A stretch of DNA of 64,000 nucleotides from Dysgonomonas sp. HDW5A (GCF_011299555.1 NZ_CP049857.1:3162001-3226000), one strand, 5' to 3'; numbered from the stretch's first letter, positions 34,183 to 42,967 are shown. Made by a program: numbers and translations. The notes: generated by a model from the sequence alone, not told the origin.

Positions 34183-34668
34183 TTATCCGTTCAAAGAATC
34201 TTTTCCAAAACAAAAAGGTAACAGATCGCGTATAGAATCTACCTCATATATATGATTTTCTCCATACATGATTATTTGAATAGGCGTGTTGTATCTGTTT
34301 TCTACTTCAACAAGTACTTGTCTGCACGAACCACATGGAGCACAAATGTCTTTCGTGAAGTTTCCTTTTGTTTTAGCAGCTATGGCTATTGCTTTAACCG
34401 CCAAATCAGGATAATGGGCATTAGCATAGAATAACGCAGTTCGTTCGGCGCATAATCCCGAAGGATATGCAGCATTTTCTTGATTGCTACCAGTGACTAT
34501 AGTGCCATCCTCAAGAAGCACTGCAGCTCCAACATGGAAGCCTGAATAGGGTGCATATGCTGAATTTGAAGAATTTTTAGCTTTTTCTATTAAATCTTTC
34601 TTCTCATTTGAGCATTCTATTAAACTATAAACTCTTACTTTTGTAAGTAATTCTAAACTTTCCATCAA
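34183..34668 (-). CDS. cdd: Cytidine deaminase
   Basis: A 161-residue homotetramer-type enzyme that deaminates cytidine and deoxycytidine in pyrimidine salvage. The substrate loop is GAAVLLEDGTIVTGSNQEN. The catalytic Glu and first zinc Cys are in GLCAERTALFYA (Cys 73, Glu 75). The other zinc cysteines are Cys 112 and Cys 115 in PCGSCRQVLVE. An N-terminal extension of about 20 residues is present compared with the B. subtilis enzyme. It is a single leftward gene, divergent from the glucosaminidase gene. Confidence 0.95.
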   Translation of the reverse strand: MMESLELLTKVRVYSLIECSNEKKDLIEKAKNSSNSAYAPYSGFHVGAAVLLEDGTIVTGSNQENAAYPSGLCAERTALFYANAHYPDLAVKAIAIAAKTKGNFTKDICAPCGSCRQVLVEVENRYNTPIQIIMYGENHIYEVDSIRDLLPFCFGKDSLNG

Positions 34669-34742
34669 TTATTAATGTTTATTGAGTAACAGTAAGTATT
34701 TAATGCAACATGGTTCAATGGTAGATGCCAGTTGTACTTTAC

Positions 34743-34778
34743 TACTTACCAAAGTAATAAAAAGGTCAGAGACCTTAT
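34743..34778 (+). repeat. Full copy of dispersed dyad repeat
   Basis: TACTTACCAAAGTA (34743-34756) is followed by ATAAA and AAGGTCAGAGACCTT (34762-34776). Both dyads, TACTT/AAGTA and AAGGTC/GACCTT, are intact. It lies 29 bases before the glucosaminidase start codon, between divergent genes. Confidence 0.75.
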
Positions 34779-34806
34779 ATAGTAATCAAAGATATAAAAA
34801 ATAGAG

Positions 34807-35754
34807 ATGTCATACATATTTGAAAGAAAAGGTATTTTAAAATTACTGGTTTTAGGAATATTACTAGTATTATTTCCGTACACCACGATGGCTGCGGATA
34901 AAAAGAGGAATACACTATATGATGATTATATTGAGAAATATAAAGACTTAGCGATAAGTCATATGAAAAAATACAGAGTTCCGGCTAGTATTACTCTAGC
35001 TCAGGGATTATTGGAATCGGGTGCGGGCAGAAGCTCATTAACTGTGAGATCGAATAACCATTTTGGAATAAAGTGTCACAACGGATGGAAAGGAGAGTCT
35101 GTTATTGCTGCCGATGATACTCCAAACGATTGTTTTAGAAAGTATAAGAAGGCAGAAGATTCTTTTGATGATCATTCTCGTTTTTTGAGTGAGAAAAATC
35201 GATATAGCCAATTATTCTCTTTGGATATTACTGATTACAAAGGGTGGGCTAGAGGTTTGCAGCAAGCCGGTTATGCTACCGATAGGGCTTATGCAAATAA
35301 GTTGATAAAGCTTATTGAAGATTATGAGTTATATAAGTATGATCAAAAAGGGGGAGGAAAACGCCATGTGGAGAGAGAAGATATTCAAATAGTTTCACCC
35401 GTATCAACAGGTGTAAGACATACTCCTTACAAAACTAATGGATTGGTATATGTTATAGCTCAAAGTGGTGATACATATGCATCCATAGCAAGTGAATTTG
35501 GATTCAAACTCAAAGATCTGTGCGAATATAATGAGGTGCCGGCAGATTTTCCATTACAAGAGGGGGATCTGATTTACTTCCAGAAAAAGAAGAAGAAGGC
35601 CGATAAACCCTACTATGAGCATGTTGTGCAAGTGGGTGAGTCTATGTATAGTATCTCTCAATTATACGGAATGAAGGTCGAAAATCTATATAAAAAGAAT
35701 AAAAAAGATTTTGAATATGTACCTGTTGAAGGTGATATTTTGAGATTGAGATAA
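34807..35754 (+). CDS. Exported peptidoglycan glucosaminidase with two LysM domains
   Basis: A 315-residue protein. A hydrophobic signal segment (about residues 11-30) is followed by a GH73-type glucosaminidase domain (about 40-180). This domain contains the catalytic Glu in LAQGLLESGAGRSSL and NNHFGIKCHNGWKGES. Two LysM-like peptidoglycan-binding domains follow, about 216-260 (YVIAQSGDTYASIASEFGF) and 270-315 (HVVQVGESMYSISQLYGM). It would hydrolyse the glycan strand of peptidoglycan in the periplasm during growth or division. It is a single gene with a strong terminator. Confidence 0.92.
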   Translation: MSYIFERKGILKLLVLGILLVLFPYTTMAADKKRNTLYDDYIEKYKDLAISHMKKYRVPASITLAQGLLESGAGRSSLTVRSNNHFGIKCHNGWKGESVIAADDTPNDCFRKYKKAEDSFDDHSRFLSEKNRYSQLFSLDITDYKGWARGLQQAGYATDRAYANKLIKLIEDYELYKYDQKGGGKRHVEREDIQIVSPVSTGVRHTPYKTNGLVYVIAQSGDTYASIASEFGFKLKDLCEYNEVPADFPLQEGDLIYFQKKKKKADKPYYEHVVQVGESMYSISQLYGMKVENLYKKNKKDFEYVPVEGDILRLR

Positions 35755-35771
35755 TATCCAATTGCTAGATT

Positions 35772-35818
35772 AAATAAAAATAACCGTTCAATAAATTATT
35801 GGGCGGTTATTTTTATTT
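35772..35818 (+). terminator. Glucosaminidase terminator
   Basis: AAATAAAAATAACCG (35772-35786) pairs perfectly with 35804-35818, with extra CAAT/ATTG pairing inside the loop. Confidence 0.85.
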
Positions 35819-35918
35819 TAAACAGAATGAGTCGTATCTGCTTATTCAAACTTATTAACAGATTCGAATATTCATTGCTATAAAATGTTGGAAATTCTCT
35901 TGATAGGACATATTTCAT

Positions 35919-35926
35919 TATATTTG
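35919..35926 (+). promoter_or_regulatory. Candidate -7 element of the zinc-ribbon membrane protein
   Basis: TATATTTG followed by CA on the plus strand, about 50 bases upstream of the start. TTG at 35900-35902 lies 16 bases upstream of it. Confidence 0.5.
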
Positions 35927-35977
35927 CAGCCACTAACTAGAGGTGTGATTATTAAATTAAAAACTATATAAAAAGGA

Positions 35978-36691
35978 ATGTCAGTAATTTTTATTACCTA
36001 TAACAGACGTTTACTGGATCAGGTAGAATTAGATGCTTCATTTATTTGTCCGAAATGTGGTTCCGATAAATGGCTGCTGGATACTGTAGAAACAAAAACT
36101 TCTGTTTTATTAGGAAGTATGACGCTCGTGAAAGCTGTTGTTGTATGCAAAGGGTGTTCAAAAAAGATAGCAAAAAAATATCACAATACAGATATCCTTC
36201 AATTAGCAGCCAGTAAGGAAAAAGAATTTAAACCTTCTTTTTTGAAGAGATTTGGACTTATTATTCTATTGCTTACTCTTTTTATAGGAATAGTATCTTA
36301 TGCGACTATTGATGCGGTTTTAGATCATAATAAAGTCGTAAAAGATGCTAAAGAGAATTTTTCTAAAGCGTATGGTGAGGAGGCCAAAAAAGCATGGTTA
36401 GAGAATATTCAACAGGGAGATTTTATCCTTTGTAATAATAATTACTATGATCCGGCGATAGTTTTTCAAATAAAAGAATTAATGCCCGATACTCTTATTT
36501 TGACTGAGTTTGAACAAACCGTATCTAGGGATGATTTTGAAGACCTAAACAAGTTGAATCAATTAGAATTAGGAACGGGTAATTCTCGTGAGATAAAGAT
36601 AAGTAGAAGAAATTTTAACCGAAATATTATTGAGTTAGATAACGATAGTCGTAATAACTTGATGATACAGCAAATAAGAAAGAAAAAGTAG
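35978..36691 (+). CDS. Zinc-ribbon single-pass membrane protein of unknown function
   Basis: A 237-residue protein. Residues 23-62 form a probable zinc ribbon with two Cys pairs, ICPKCGSDKW and VCKGCSKK. One membrane helix lies at about 92-112 (FGLIILLLTLFIGIVSYATI). The remaining 125 residues are a charged soluble domain (AYGEEAKKAWLENIQQGDFI) outside the membrane. I do not recognise the family. It lies 41 bases before ettA, with a weak repeat copy between them, so co-transcription is possible. The position next to a ribosome-associated ATPase is not enough to infer a role. Confidence 0.7.
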   Translation: MSVIFITYNRRLLDQVELDASFICPKCGSDKWLLDTVETKTSVLLGSMTLVKAVVVCKGCSKKIAKKYHNTDILQLAASKEKEFKPSFLKRFGLIILLLTLFIGIVSYATIDAVLDHNKVVKDAKENFSKAYGEEAKKAWLENIQQGDFILCNNNYYDPAIVFQIKELMPDTLILTEFEQTVSRDDFEDLNKLNQLELGTGNSREIKISRRNFNRNIIELDNDSRNNLMIQQIRKKK

Positions 36692-36692
36692 G

Positions 36693-36720
36693 AAGTAAAG
36701 CAAATAGTTCTGAGAAATTA
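36693..36720 (+). repeat. Degenerate copy of dispersed dyad repeat
   Basis: AAGTAAAGCAAATAGTTCTG followed by AGAAATTA. It has the AATAGTTCTG left arm of the AGTTC variant but a poor right arm. Confidence 0.4.
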
Positions 36721-36732
36721 AATATAAAATAT

Positions 36733-38418
36733 ATGTCAGTAGAAGATAAAAAAATTATTTTTTCGATGATTGGGGTAAATAAAATTTACCCTCCTCAGAA
36801 ACAAGTATTGAAAAACATTTACCTGTCGTTTTATTATGGAGCCAAGATTGGTATTATCGGTCTCAATGGATCAGGTAAATCGAGCTTGCTTAAAATTATA
36901 GCAGGTATTGAAAAAGAATTTCAAGGCGAGATCGTTTCTGACAAAGGATATAGTGTAGGTTACTTGGAACAAGATCCAAAGTTGGATCCGACTAAAACCG
37001 TAAAAGAGATTGTACAGGAAGGCGTTCAACCCATAATGGATGTTTTGGCTGAATATGAGGCTATCAATGAAAAATTTGGTTTGCCCGAATATTATGAGGA
37101 TGCCGACAAAATGGATGCTTTATTTGCTCGTCAGGCTGTTCTTCAAGATCAAATAGATGCATCTGATGCATGGAATCTTGATAATAAGCTGGAGCGCGCT
37201 ATGGATGCTTTACGTTGTCCGCCCGAAGAGCAATTGACCGAGAATCTTTCGGGAGGAGAGAAACGTCGTGTGGCACTTTGTCGTCTGTTGTTACAAGAGC
37301 CCGATGTATTGTTGCTTGATGAGCCTACCAACCACTTGGATGCAGAATCTATCGACTGGTTAGAACAACACTTACAACAATATAAAGGTACAGTTATCTG
37401 TATTACTCACGACCGTTATTTTTTAGATCACGTAGCAGGTTGGATTCTTGAATTGGATCGTGGTGAAGGTATTCCTTGGAAGGGTAACTATACTTCGTGG
37501 TTAGAGCAAAAGACCAAACGTATGGAGCAAGAAGAAAAGCAAGTGAGCAAACGCCGTAAAACCTTACAACATGAGTTGGAATGGGTTAGGATGGCTCCTA
37601 AAGCCCGTCAGGCTAAAGGTAAAGCTCGTTTGAACTCTTACGAAAGACTTTTGAATGAAGATCAAAAAGACAGGGAAGAAAAATTGGAGATTTTTATCCC
37701 TAATGGTCCACGTCTCGGAAATAAAGTAATAGAAGCTCATGGTGTATCTAAAGCTTATGGCGATAAACTACTGTTTGATGATCTGAATTTCTCGCTTCCA
37801 CCTAACGGTATAGTTGGTATTATCGGACCTAATGGCGCCGGTAAAACAACTCTTTTCCGTTTGATTCAAGGATTGGAAACCGCTGATAAAGGTACTTTTG
37901 AAGTGGGTGAAACAGTCAAAACGGCTTATGTAGACCAGGCACACGAGTCGATAGATCCTGCTAAAACTGTTTATCAGGTAGTATCAGACGGTTCTGATTT
38001 TATCAGAGTCGGAGGTAAGGAGATAAACTCAAGAGCTTATCTGTCGCGCTTTAACTTTGCGGGTGGAGATCAGGAAAAACTTTGCGGTGTATTATCGGGT
38101 GGTGAACGTAACCGATTGCATCTGGCTCTTACTTTAAAAGCTGAAGCTAACGTATTGTTACTCGATGAGCCTACCAATGATATAGATATAAATACATTAC
38201 GTGCTTTAGAAGAAGGTCTGGAAAACTTTGCCGGATGTGCGGTGGTTATTTCCCACGACCGTTGGTTCTTAGATCGTATTTGTACTCATATTCTTGCTTT
38301 TGAAGGGAATTCGGAAGTATTCTATTTCGAGGGATCGTATAGCGAATACGAAGAAAATAAGAAAGCTCGTCTAGGAAATGTTGAGCCAAAACGTGTGAGA
38401 TATCGTAAATTGATGTAA
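36733..38418 (+). CDS. ettA: Energy-dependent translational throttle protein EttA (ABC-F)
   Basis: A 561-residue cytoplasmic ABC-F ATPase with two nucleotide-binding domains. The first has Walker A GLNGSGKSSLLK near residues 43-54, the signature LSGGEKRRVALCRLLL and Walker B LLLDEPTNHLDAES. The second has IIGPNGAGKTTLFR, LSGGERNRLHLAL and LLLDEPTNDIDINT. The arm domain and the inter-domain linker with APKARQAKGKARLNSYE, which contacts the ribosome E site, are present. It gates initiation according to the ATP/ADP ratio. Length and the GGVPWEGNYSSWL-like segment (GEGIPWKGNYTSWLEQK) favour EttA over other ABC-F classes. It ends before a gene-free 200 bases. Confidence 0.95.
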   Translation: MSVEDKKIIFSMIGVNKIYPPQKQVLKNIYLSFYYGAKIGIIGLNGSGKSSLLKIIAGIEKEFQGEIVSDKGYSVGYLEQDPKLDPTKTVKEIVQEGVQPIMDVLAEYEAINEKFGLPEYYEDADKMDALFARQAVLQDQIDASDAWNLDNKLERAMDALRCPPEEQLTENLSGGEKRRVALCRLLLQEPDVLLLDEPTNHLDAESIDWLEQHLQQYKGTVICITHDRYFLDHVAGWILELDRGEGIPWKGNYTSWLEQKTKRMEQEEKQVSKRRKTLQHELEWVRMAPKARQAKGKARLNSYERLLNEDQKDREEKLEIFIPNGPRLGNKVIEAHGVSKAYGDKLLFDDLNFSLPPNGIVGIIGPNGAGKTTLFRLIQGLETADKGTFEVGETVKTAYVDQAHESIDPAKTVYQVVSDGSDFIRVGGKEINSRAYLSRFNFAGGDQEKLCGVLSGGERNRLHLALTLKAEANVLLLDEPTNDIDINTLRALEEGLENFAGCAVVISHDRWFLDRICTHILAFEGNSEVFYFEGSYSEYEENKKARLGNVEPKRVRYRKLM

Positions 38419-38479
38419 TCACATTTCTAAATTGTATTGCATTGAAGTTGTTGCCGAAATTAAAATCTATTTCTGGAGC

Positions 38480-38504
38480 AGCAAATAAAAAGGTCTATGA
38501 CCAA
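38480..38504 (+). repeat. Copy of dispersed dyad repeat
   Basis: AGCAAATAAAAAGG followed by TCTATGACCAA. The dyad GGTC-TAT-GACC is at 38492-38502. It lies between ettA and the second DUF5686 gene. Confidence 0.55.
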
Positions 38505-38553
38505 CCCAAAAACAGGAGATCTGTTTCTAAGTAATCTATATAGGAAGAGAGGA

Positions 38554-38570
38554 AGGGGCTTAAAGCCCCT
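38554..38570. repeat. GC-rich perfect inverted repeat
   Basis: AGGGGCTT-A-AAGCCCCT is a perfect 8 bp stem in an AT-rich background, without a T run on either side. It lies about 48 bases before the DUF5686 start. It could be a hairpin in the leader or the remnant of another dispersed repeat. Confidence 0.5.
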
Positions 38571-38617
38571 GTTCTCACTATTAAAGATTGGAGTTTAGGT
38601 AAAATGAAAAGATTCGA

Positions 38618-41179
38618 ATGAGGATATCCATCATATATAACTTAAGAGTTTTCCGTTTCATGATGATAGTACTTTTGGTGCTGTTCTCTAACCTCGCAAT
38701 ATATTCACAAAACACATCTGTGCAGGGAATTGTAAGAGACTCTGTAACTAACGAACCTATCGAATTTGCAACCGTACGCTTTGATGGAACCGATGTCGGA
38801 AAATTGTCAGATGAAAATGGAAAGTTTTCGATAAGTAACAACAAAGGAAGTAGTATAGTGGTTGTTTCACTCATGGGATATGAATCCCGAAAGATAACTG
38901 TTCCGCCACAACAAACGACTAAAATCGATGTAAAATTGAGAGCAGAGGGTGTGCAACTTAATGAGATAGTCATAAGACCCGAAAAAGAGAAGTATTCGAA
39001 AAAAGATAATCCCGCAGTAGAACTTATCAAAAAAGTAATAGAAAATAAATATAGTTATCTGATTACTAATCAGAATTATTATATGAATGATGAGTATGAC
39101 CGCCTTATGTTTGCCATAAATGAATATAAAGCCGATAAGGGAATACTAAAAGGGCTTAAGTTTGCTTCGAAATATGCCGATACCTCTAAAATAGATAATA
39201 AGCCGATATTACCGATTTCGATAAGAGAGACACTTTCGAATGTTTATTATCGAAAGAATCCACAGGGAACCCGTAGGGTAGTAGTAGCACATCAGCGAGA
39301 AGGTCTTGATGAGCAAATGAATACCGAGTCGATGGAAACTATCATCGAAGAGATTTTCAAAGATGTAAATATTACCGATAATAATATAAATATGCTTTTT
39401 CAGGATTTTGTAAGTCCGCTAAGCAGTACTTCGTCCGTAAACTTCTATAAATGGTATATTATTGACACGGTGATGATAGACCAGAAGAAGTATGTGAATC
39501 TGGGTTTTGTACCATTCAATACACGCGATGTTGGTTTTATCGGGAATATTTATGTTCAACCCGAAGCTCCTTATGCCGTTAAGCGAGTATCTTTTCGTGT
39601 CCCTTCAAAAATTAATGTGAATTATGTGGAGAATATGCTTATAACTCAAGAATTTGAAGAGATGTCTCCTAACTTATGGATTCCGTTGAGATTTACTACG
39701 GCTATAGATCTGTCAATGTATGGTGCAGCCAAGTTTTATGTGGAAAAGGAAAGAACTTTTGAGAATTTCATGTTTAATCTTCCCGTTGATGCTGCATTTG
39801 GTACATCCTCTCCGATTGTATATTTGTCCGATTACAAAAAACACGATAAGAGTTACTGGAATTCTTCCCGACCTAAGATTGTAAATAAGGATTACCGTCT
39901 GGGAGAGATGATGGACGAATTCAGAGCTAATAAACTCGTTGATATTACACTTAAGACAATAGATATTTTAACCAGTCAGTATCTTCCGACAAATAGTAAC
40001 GAGGAGAAAAATAAGGTCGACCTTGGAACGACTTTAACCTTCTATAGTTTTAATCATCTTGAAGGAAACCGTTTCAGGCTGACAGCTTCAACTACAAAAA
40101 ACTTGCATCCTCACTTTTTTATGTATGGATATTTGGCATATGGAACAAAGGATGGTAAATGGAAATATTACGGAGAAGCTACTTGGTCTTTTAATCAAAA
40201 GAAATATCATAAAGACGAATTTCCCAGACATAACCTCTCGATTGCTCACAAATATGATGTAAATCCCTTAGGGCAAAGATTCTTGCAAGCTGAGCGTGAT
40301 AATATACTTCTTTCGTTCAGGGCTAGAAAATACAATAATATGACCTATGACAGGATGACTGAGATAGATTATCTCCACGAATATCATGGAGGTTTCTCGT
40401 ATAATATATATGGAAGAACGCATAATGAACAAGCTGCTGGAGAACTGAGGTTTCAGAGACGAAATGAAGAGGGGCTGTTGATTGATATGGGTAATCTTAA
40501 AACCACAGAAGCAGGAATAGATATACGATATGCTCATGGAGAGAAATTCTTTCAACAAAAACGCAGGCGTCAGGCCTTACCCTCCAAAGGATATACTATA
40601 ACTTATTCTCATATAATGGGTTTCAAAGATGTATTGGGTGGGCAATTTAAATACAATAAGAGTTCTCTTTCTTTTGATAAAGAGTTATGGATTGCTCCTT
40701 ATGGAAGGCTTGGATTAACATTGAAAGGTGAAAAAATTTGGGGTTCGGTTCCATTCCCATTATTATTATCGGCTAATGCCAATAGTTCGATTACTATTCA
40801 ACGAGGTTCATTCTATATGCTTAGTCCTTTGGAATTTTTAAATGACTCGCAATTAACCTGGGATATTGATTATCGTATGGGAGGATGGCTTTTTAACCGT
40901 ATTCCGGTTATCAAATCACTTAAATTAAGGGAGGTTGCCGGTTTTAGAGGTTTCTGGGGACATTTGACCAATGACAATAATCCCACTTATAACAAAGACC
41001 TTTTAGTATTTCCCGATAATGTGTATTCGATGGGAAGTACTCCTTATATGGAATATAGTGTTGGTATTGAGAACATATTTAAGTTCTTTAGAGTTGATTA
41101 TGTGAAACGAATTAACTATCTGGATAATCCTGATATCGAGAAGTCAGGATTTAGAATAAGTTTTGAGTTTTCTTTTTAA
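38618..41179 (+). CDS. DUF5686 family outer-membrane protein (second copy)
   Basis: An 853-residue protein with an N-terminal signal sequence (hydrophobic segment MMIVLLVLFSNLAIYSQ). The start may be the upstream ATG at 38618 or the ATG at 38660 directly before the hydrophobic core. A CarboxypepD_reg-like domain follows (about 34-115: QGIVRDSVTNEPIEFATV, SDENGKFSI). The DUF5686 region begins with ELIKKVIENKYSY. The barrel-like second half ends in GFRISFEFSF, with a terminal aromatic as in outer-membrane proteins. It shares domain order with the 19121-21565 gene but is clearly diverged. The function is unknown. Confidence 0.85.
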   Translation: MRISIIYNLRVFRFMMIVLLVLFSNLAIYSQNTSVQGIVRDSVTNEPIEFATVRFDGTDVGKLSDENGKFSISNNKGSSIVVVSLMGYESRKITVPPQQTTKIDVKLRAEGVQLNEIVIRPEKEKYSKKDNPAVELIKKVIENKYSYLITNQNYYMNDEYDRLMFAINEYKADKGILKGLKFASKYADTSKIDNKPILPISIRETLSNVYYRKNPQGTRRVVVAHQREGLDEQMNTESMETIIEEIFKDVNITDNNINMLFQDFVSPLSSTSSVNFYKWYIIDTVMIDQKKYVNLGFVPFNTRDVGFIGNIYVQPEAPYAVKRVSFRVPSKINVNYVENMLITQEFEEMSPNLWIPLRFTTAIDLSMYGAAKFYVEKERTFENFMFNLPVDAAFGTSSPIVYLSDYKKHDKSYWNSSRPKIVNKDYRLGEMMDEFRANKLVDITLKTIDILTSQYLPTNSNEEKNKVDLGTTLTFYSFNHLEGNRFRLTASTTKNLHPHFFMYGYLAYGTKDGKWKYYGEATWSFNQKKYHKDEFPRHNLSIAHKYDVNPLGQRFLQAERDNILLSFRARKYNNMTYDRMTEIDYLHEYHGGFSYNIYGRTHNEQAAGELRFQRRNEEGLLIDMGNLKTTEAGIDIRYAHGEKFFQQKRRRQALPSKGYTITYSHIMGFKDVLGGQFKYNKSSLSFDKELWIAPYGRLGLTLKGEKIWGSVPFPLLLSANANSSITIQRGSFYMLSPLEFLNDSQLTWDIDYRMGGWLFNRIPVIKSLKLREVAGFRGFWGHLTNDNNPTYNKDLLVFPDNVYSMGSTPYMEYSVGIENIFKFFRVDYVKRINYLDNPDIEKSGFRISFEFSF

Positions 41180-41199
41180 ATAAAAGATATAAGAATAAG

Positions 41200-41228
41200 A
41201 GCGGCAGTAATAAAAAATTACTGTCGCT
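41200..41228 (+). terminator. Terminator of second DUF5686 gene
   Basis: AGCGGCAGTAAT (41200-41211) pairs with ATTACTGTCGCT (41217-41228) with one G-T wobble and a loop of A. A T-rich stretch follows. Confidence 0.85.
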
Positions 41229-41339
41229 TCTTTTGTCTTAAACTTATAGAGTGAGCTATACTTGACAGATAAGCTTATCGATTGTTATATTAAAGTAGCA
41301 ATCTTGATTGTTTTTTATGGATGAAAACCCACTTTTTAA

Positions 41340-41347
41340 TATCTTTG
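41340..41347 (+). promoter_or_regulatory. Candidate -7 element of the threonine exporter genes
   Basis: TATCTTTG followed by TG, about 200 bases upstream of the first exporter gene. No clear TTTG is at the expected distance. Confidence 0.4.
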
Positions 41348-41409
41348 TGATGATTTTAGGGAGATCAGATTTATTGATATCTTTTATAACTGTAAATAGA
41401 GTATATAAC

Positions 41410-41437
41410 TTAAGTTCGCATAACTATTTGTTGCTTC
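41410..41437 (-). repeat. Copy of dispersed dyad repeat (AGTTC variant)
   Basis: Minus strand: GAAGCAACAAATAGTTATG followed by CGAACTTAAG. The arms AGTT and AACT are intact. Apart from one C to A change it matches the copy at 59850 over AAATAGTTCTGCGAACTTA. Confidence 0.6.
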
Positions 41438-41554
41438 GGCAAGTTAAATAGCGATAGTTAGTTATATTCTTAAAATATATCATTGAATACTTTCTGTTAC
41501 TTGATTAGATAATACAATATTAAATTCCGTCTTTTATTTAAAGTATATTTTGAT

Positions 41555-42364
41555 ATGCCAGATACAAAATACGATTGTGCTATAGTAGGGAATATTCCGG
41601 TAAAGCGTTTTGCTGATCTGATATTGGATATCGGAACATTCTTATTGGCATCGGGAGCTCATAGCGGGCGTGTGGAGAGCAATATCAGGCGTATGGCTCT
41701 TACCTGGGGATTTGATGTGAATCTTCAGCCTACATTTAAAGGTTTACTGGTAACAGTACGCAGTCATTGTCGCGAGGACGATACGATAACCATGTTTAAA
41801 GAATCGCCAACGCATGTGGTTCATTTTGAAGTGTTAACCAAAGTGAGTCATCTAACATGGAAGGTATATGAAGAAAACCTGTCTATTGATGAAACTGAAA
41901 AAGAATTTGATAAGATAAAGGCAATGCCTCACTACAATCCGTGGATTGTATCTATCGCAGTAGGATTGTCTTGTGCAGGGCTCTGTTTTTTATCTATGGG
42001 CGATGTCCTGAATGGCTTAACGGCTTTGGTTGGTGCATTTTTCGGTTCACTATTCAGATATAAAATTGCAGCTTTACGTTATAATCAGATGATCTCTATC
42101 AGTATTGCCGCTTTTATAACTACTACCATTACAGGGTTAGGTACTGTTTATAATATTGGAGATAATCCGCAATCGGCTATGGCAACCGCAGTGCTTTATC
42201 TTATTCCCGGAGTACCACTTATCAATAGCGTTATTGATCTGATCGAAGGATATCTTTCGTCGGCGGTAAACAGGGCTTTGTTTGCAGGTTTCATTCTGCT
42301 TTGCATTGCTGCGGGAATGACCTTGAGTATTACACTTATGGGGATTGATAATTTTAAGTTATAA
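41555..42364 (+). CDS. Threonine/serine exporter, ThrE N-terminal-type subunit (DUF1212)
   Basis: A 269-residue protein. The cytoplasmic N-terminal region has ILDIGTFLLASGAHSGRVESN, the DUF1212 signature with conserved Gly-Ala and Glu. About five membrane helices follow from residue 128 on (IVSIAVGLSCAGLCFLSMG and so on, including LYLIPGVPLINSVIDLIEGY). In actinobacterial ThrE this and the next gene are fused. Here they are two genes 11 bases apart. Known: ThrE exports threonine and serine. Whether this pair does so in Bacteroidales is inferred. Confidence 0.88.
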   Translation: MPDTKYDCAIVGNIPVKRFADLILDIGTFLLASGAHSGRVESNIRRMALTWGFDVNLQPTFKGLLVTVRSHCREDDTITMFKESPTHVVHFEVLTKVSHLTWKVYEENLSIDETEKEFDKIKAMPHYNPWIVSIAVGLSCAGLCFLSMGDVLNGLTALVGAFFGSLFRYKIAALRYNQMISISIAAFITTTITGLGTVYNIGDNPQSAMATAVLYLIPGVPLINSVIDLIEGYLSSAVNRALFAGFILLCIAAGMTLSITLMGIDNFKL

Positions 42365-42375
42365 TCGAAAAAACT

Positions 42376-42900
42376 ATGTATACAGATATACTACTATCCG
42401 TAATTCGCGATTTTGCAATAGCATGTGTCGTAGGAGTTTGTTGGGGTATTCTCTTTGGTACTCCCAAAAAGGTACTTATTGTTGCCGGATTATTGGGCGG
42501 AATGGGGCACTGTCTTCGTTTTATCCTTTTACAGATGGATTTCGGTCTTATTATGGCGACGCTGACGGGTTCGGTAGCTATTGGTTTTATTGGGATAGTT
42601 GCAGCACATCGAGTTGACAATCCTCCAGTGGTATTTACTATGCCTGCTTGTATAACCATGATTCCCGGAATGTATGCTTATAAAACGATGTTAGCAGGAA
42701 TTAAGATTACCGATCTGAATGTTGCCAATGAAGATCCGTCTATTATTATTTCTATGGCACATAACCTTACGCTTACCATGTCATTGTTATTTACTTTGGC
42801 TATCGGTATTTGTATAGCAGCACTCTTATTTCGTAAGACGAGTGTCAAAGAGATGGAATTTGCCAAGAAGATCGAGCGAATAACGCATTTTACCAGATAA
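42376..42900 (+). CDS. Threonine/serine exporter, ThrE_2-type subunit (DUF3815)
   Basis: A 174-residue membrane protein with about five helices. The signature region is VGVCWGILFGTPKKVLIVAGLLGGMGH and the PACITMIPGMYAYKTM loop, corresponding to the second half of ThrE. It follows the DUF1212 partner by 11 bases and the two should form one transporter. A perfect 16 bp terminator follows. Confidence 0.88.
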   Translation: MYTDILLSVIRDFAIACVVGVCWGILFGTPKKVLIVAGLLGGMGHCLRFILLQMDFGLIMATLTGSVAIGFIGIVAAHRVDNPPVVFTMPACITMIPGMYAYKTMLAGIKITDLNVANEDPSIIISMAHNLTLTMSLLFTLAIGICIAALLFRKTSVKEMEFAKKIERITHFTR

Positions 42901-42931
42901 TGAGTACAGAGATTGATCTGTTATTAAGATA

Positions 42932-42964
42932 AATAAAGCCGATTCATTATGAATCGGCTTTATT
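42932..42964. terminator. Strong bidirectional terminator
   Basis: AATAAAGCCGATTCAT (42932-42947) and its exact complement (42949-42964) make a 16 bp stem between convergent genes. Confidence 0.92.
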
Positions 42965-42967
42965 ATT

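Larger units (their letters stand above)
41180..41554. other. Gene-free stretch before the threonine exporter genes
   Basis: It contains the DUF5686 terminator, a TATCTTTG element at 41340-41347 and a minus-strand copy of the AGTTC-type dyad repeat at 41410-41437. No open frame stands out. Confidence 0.55.
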
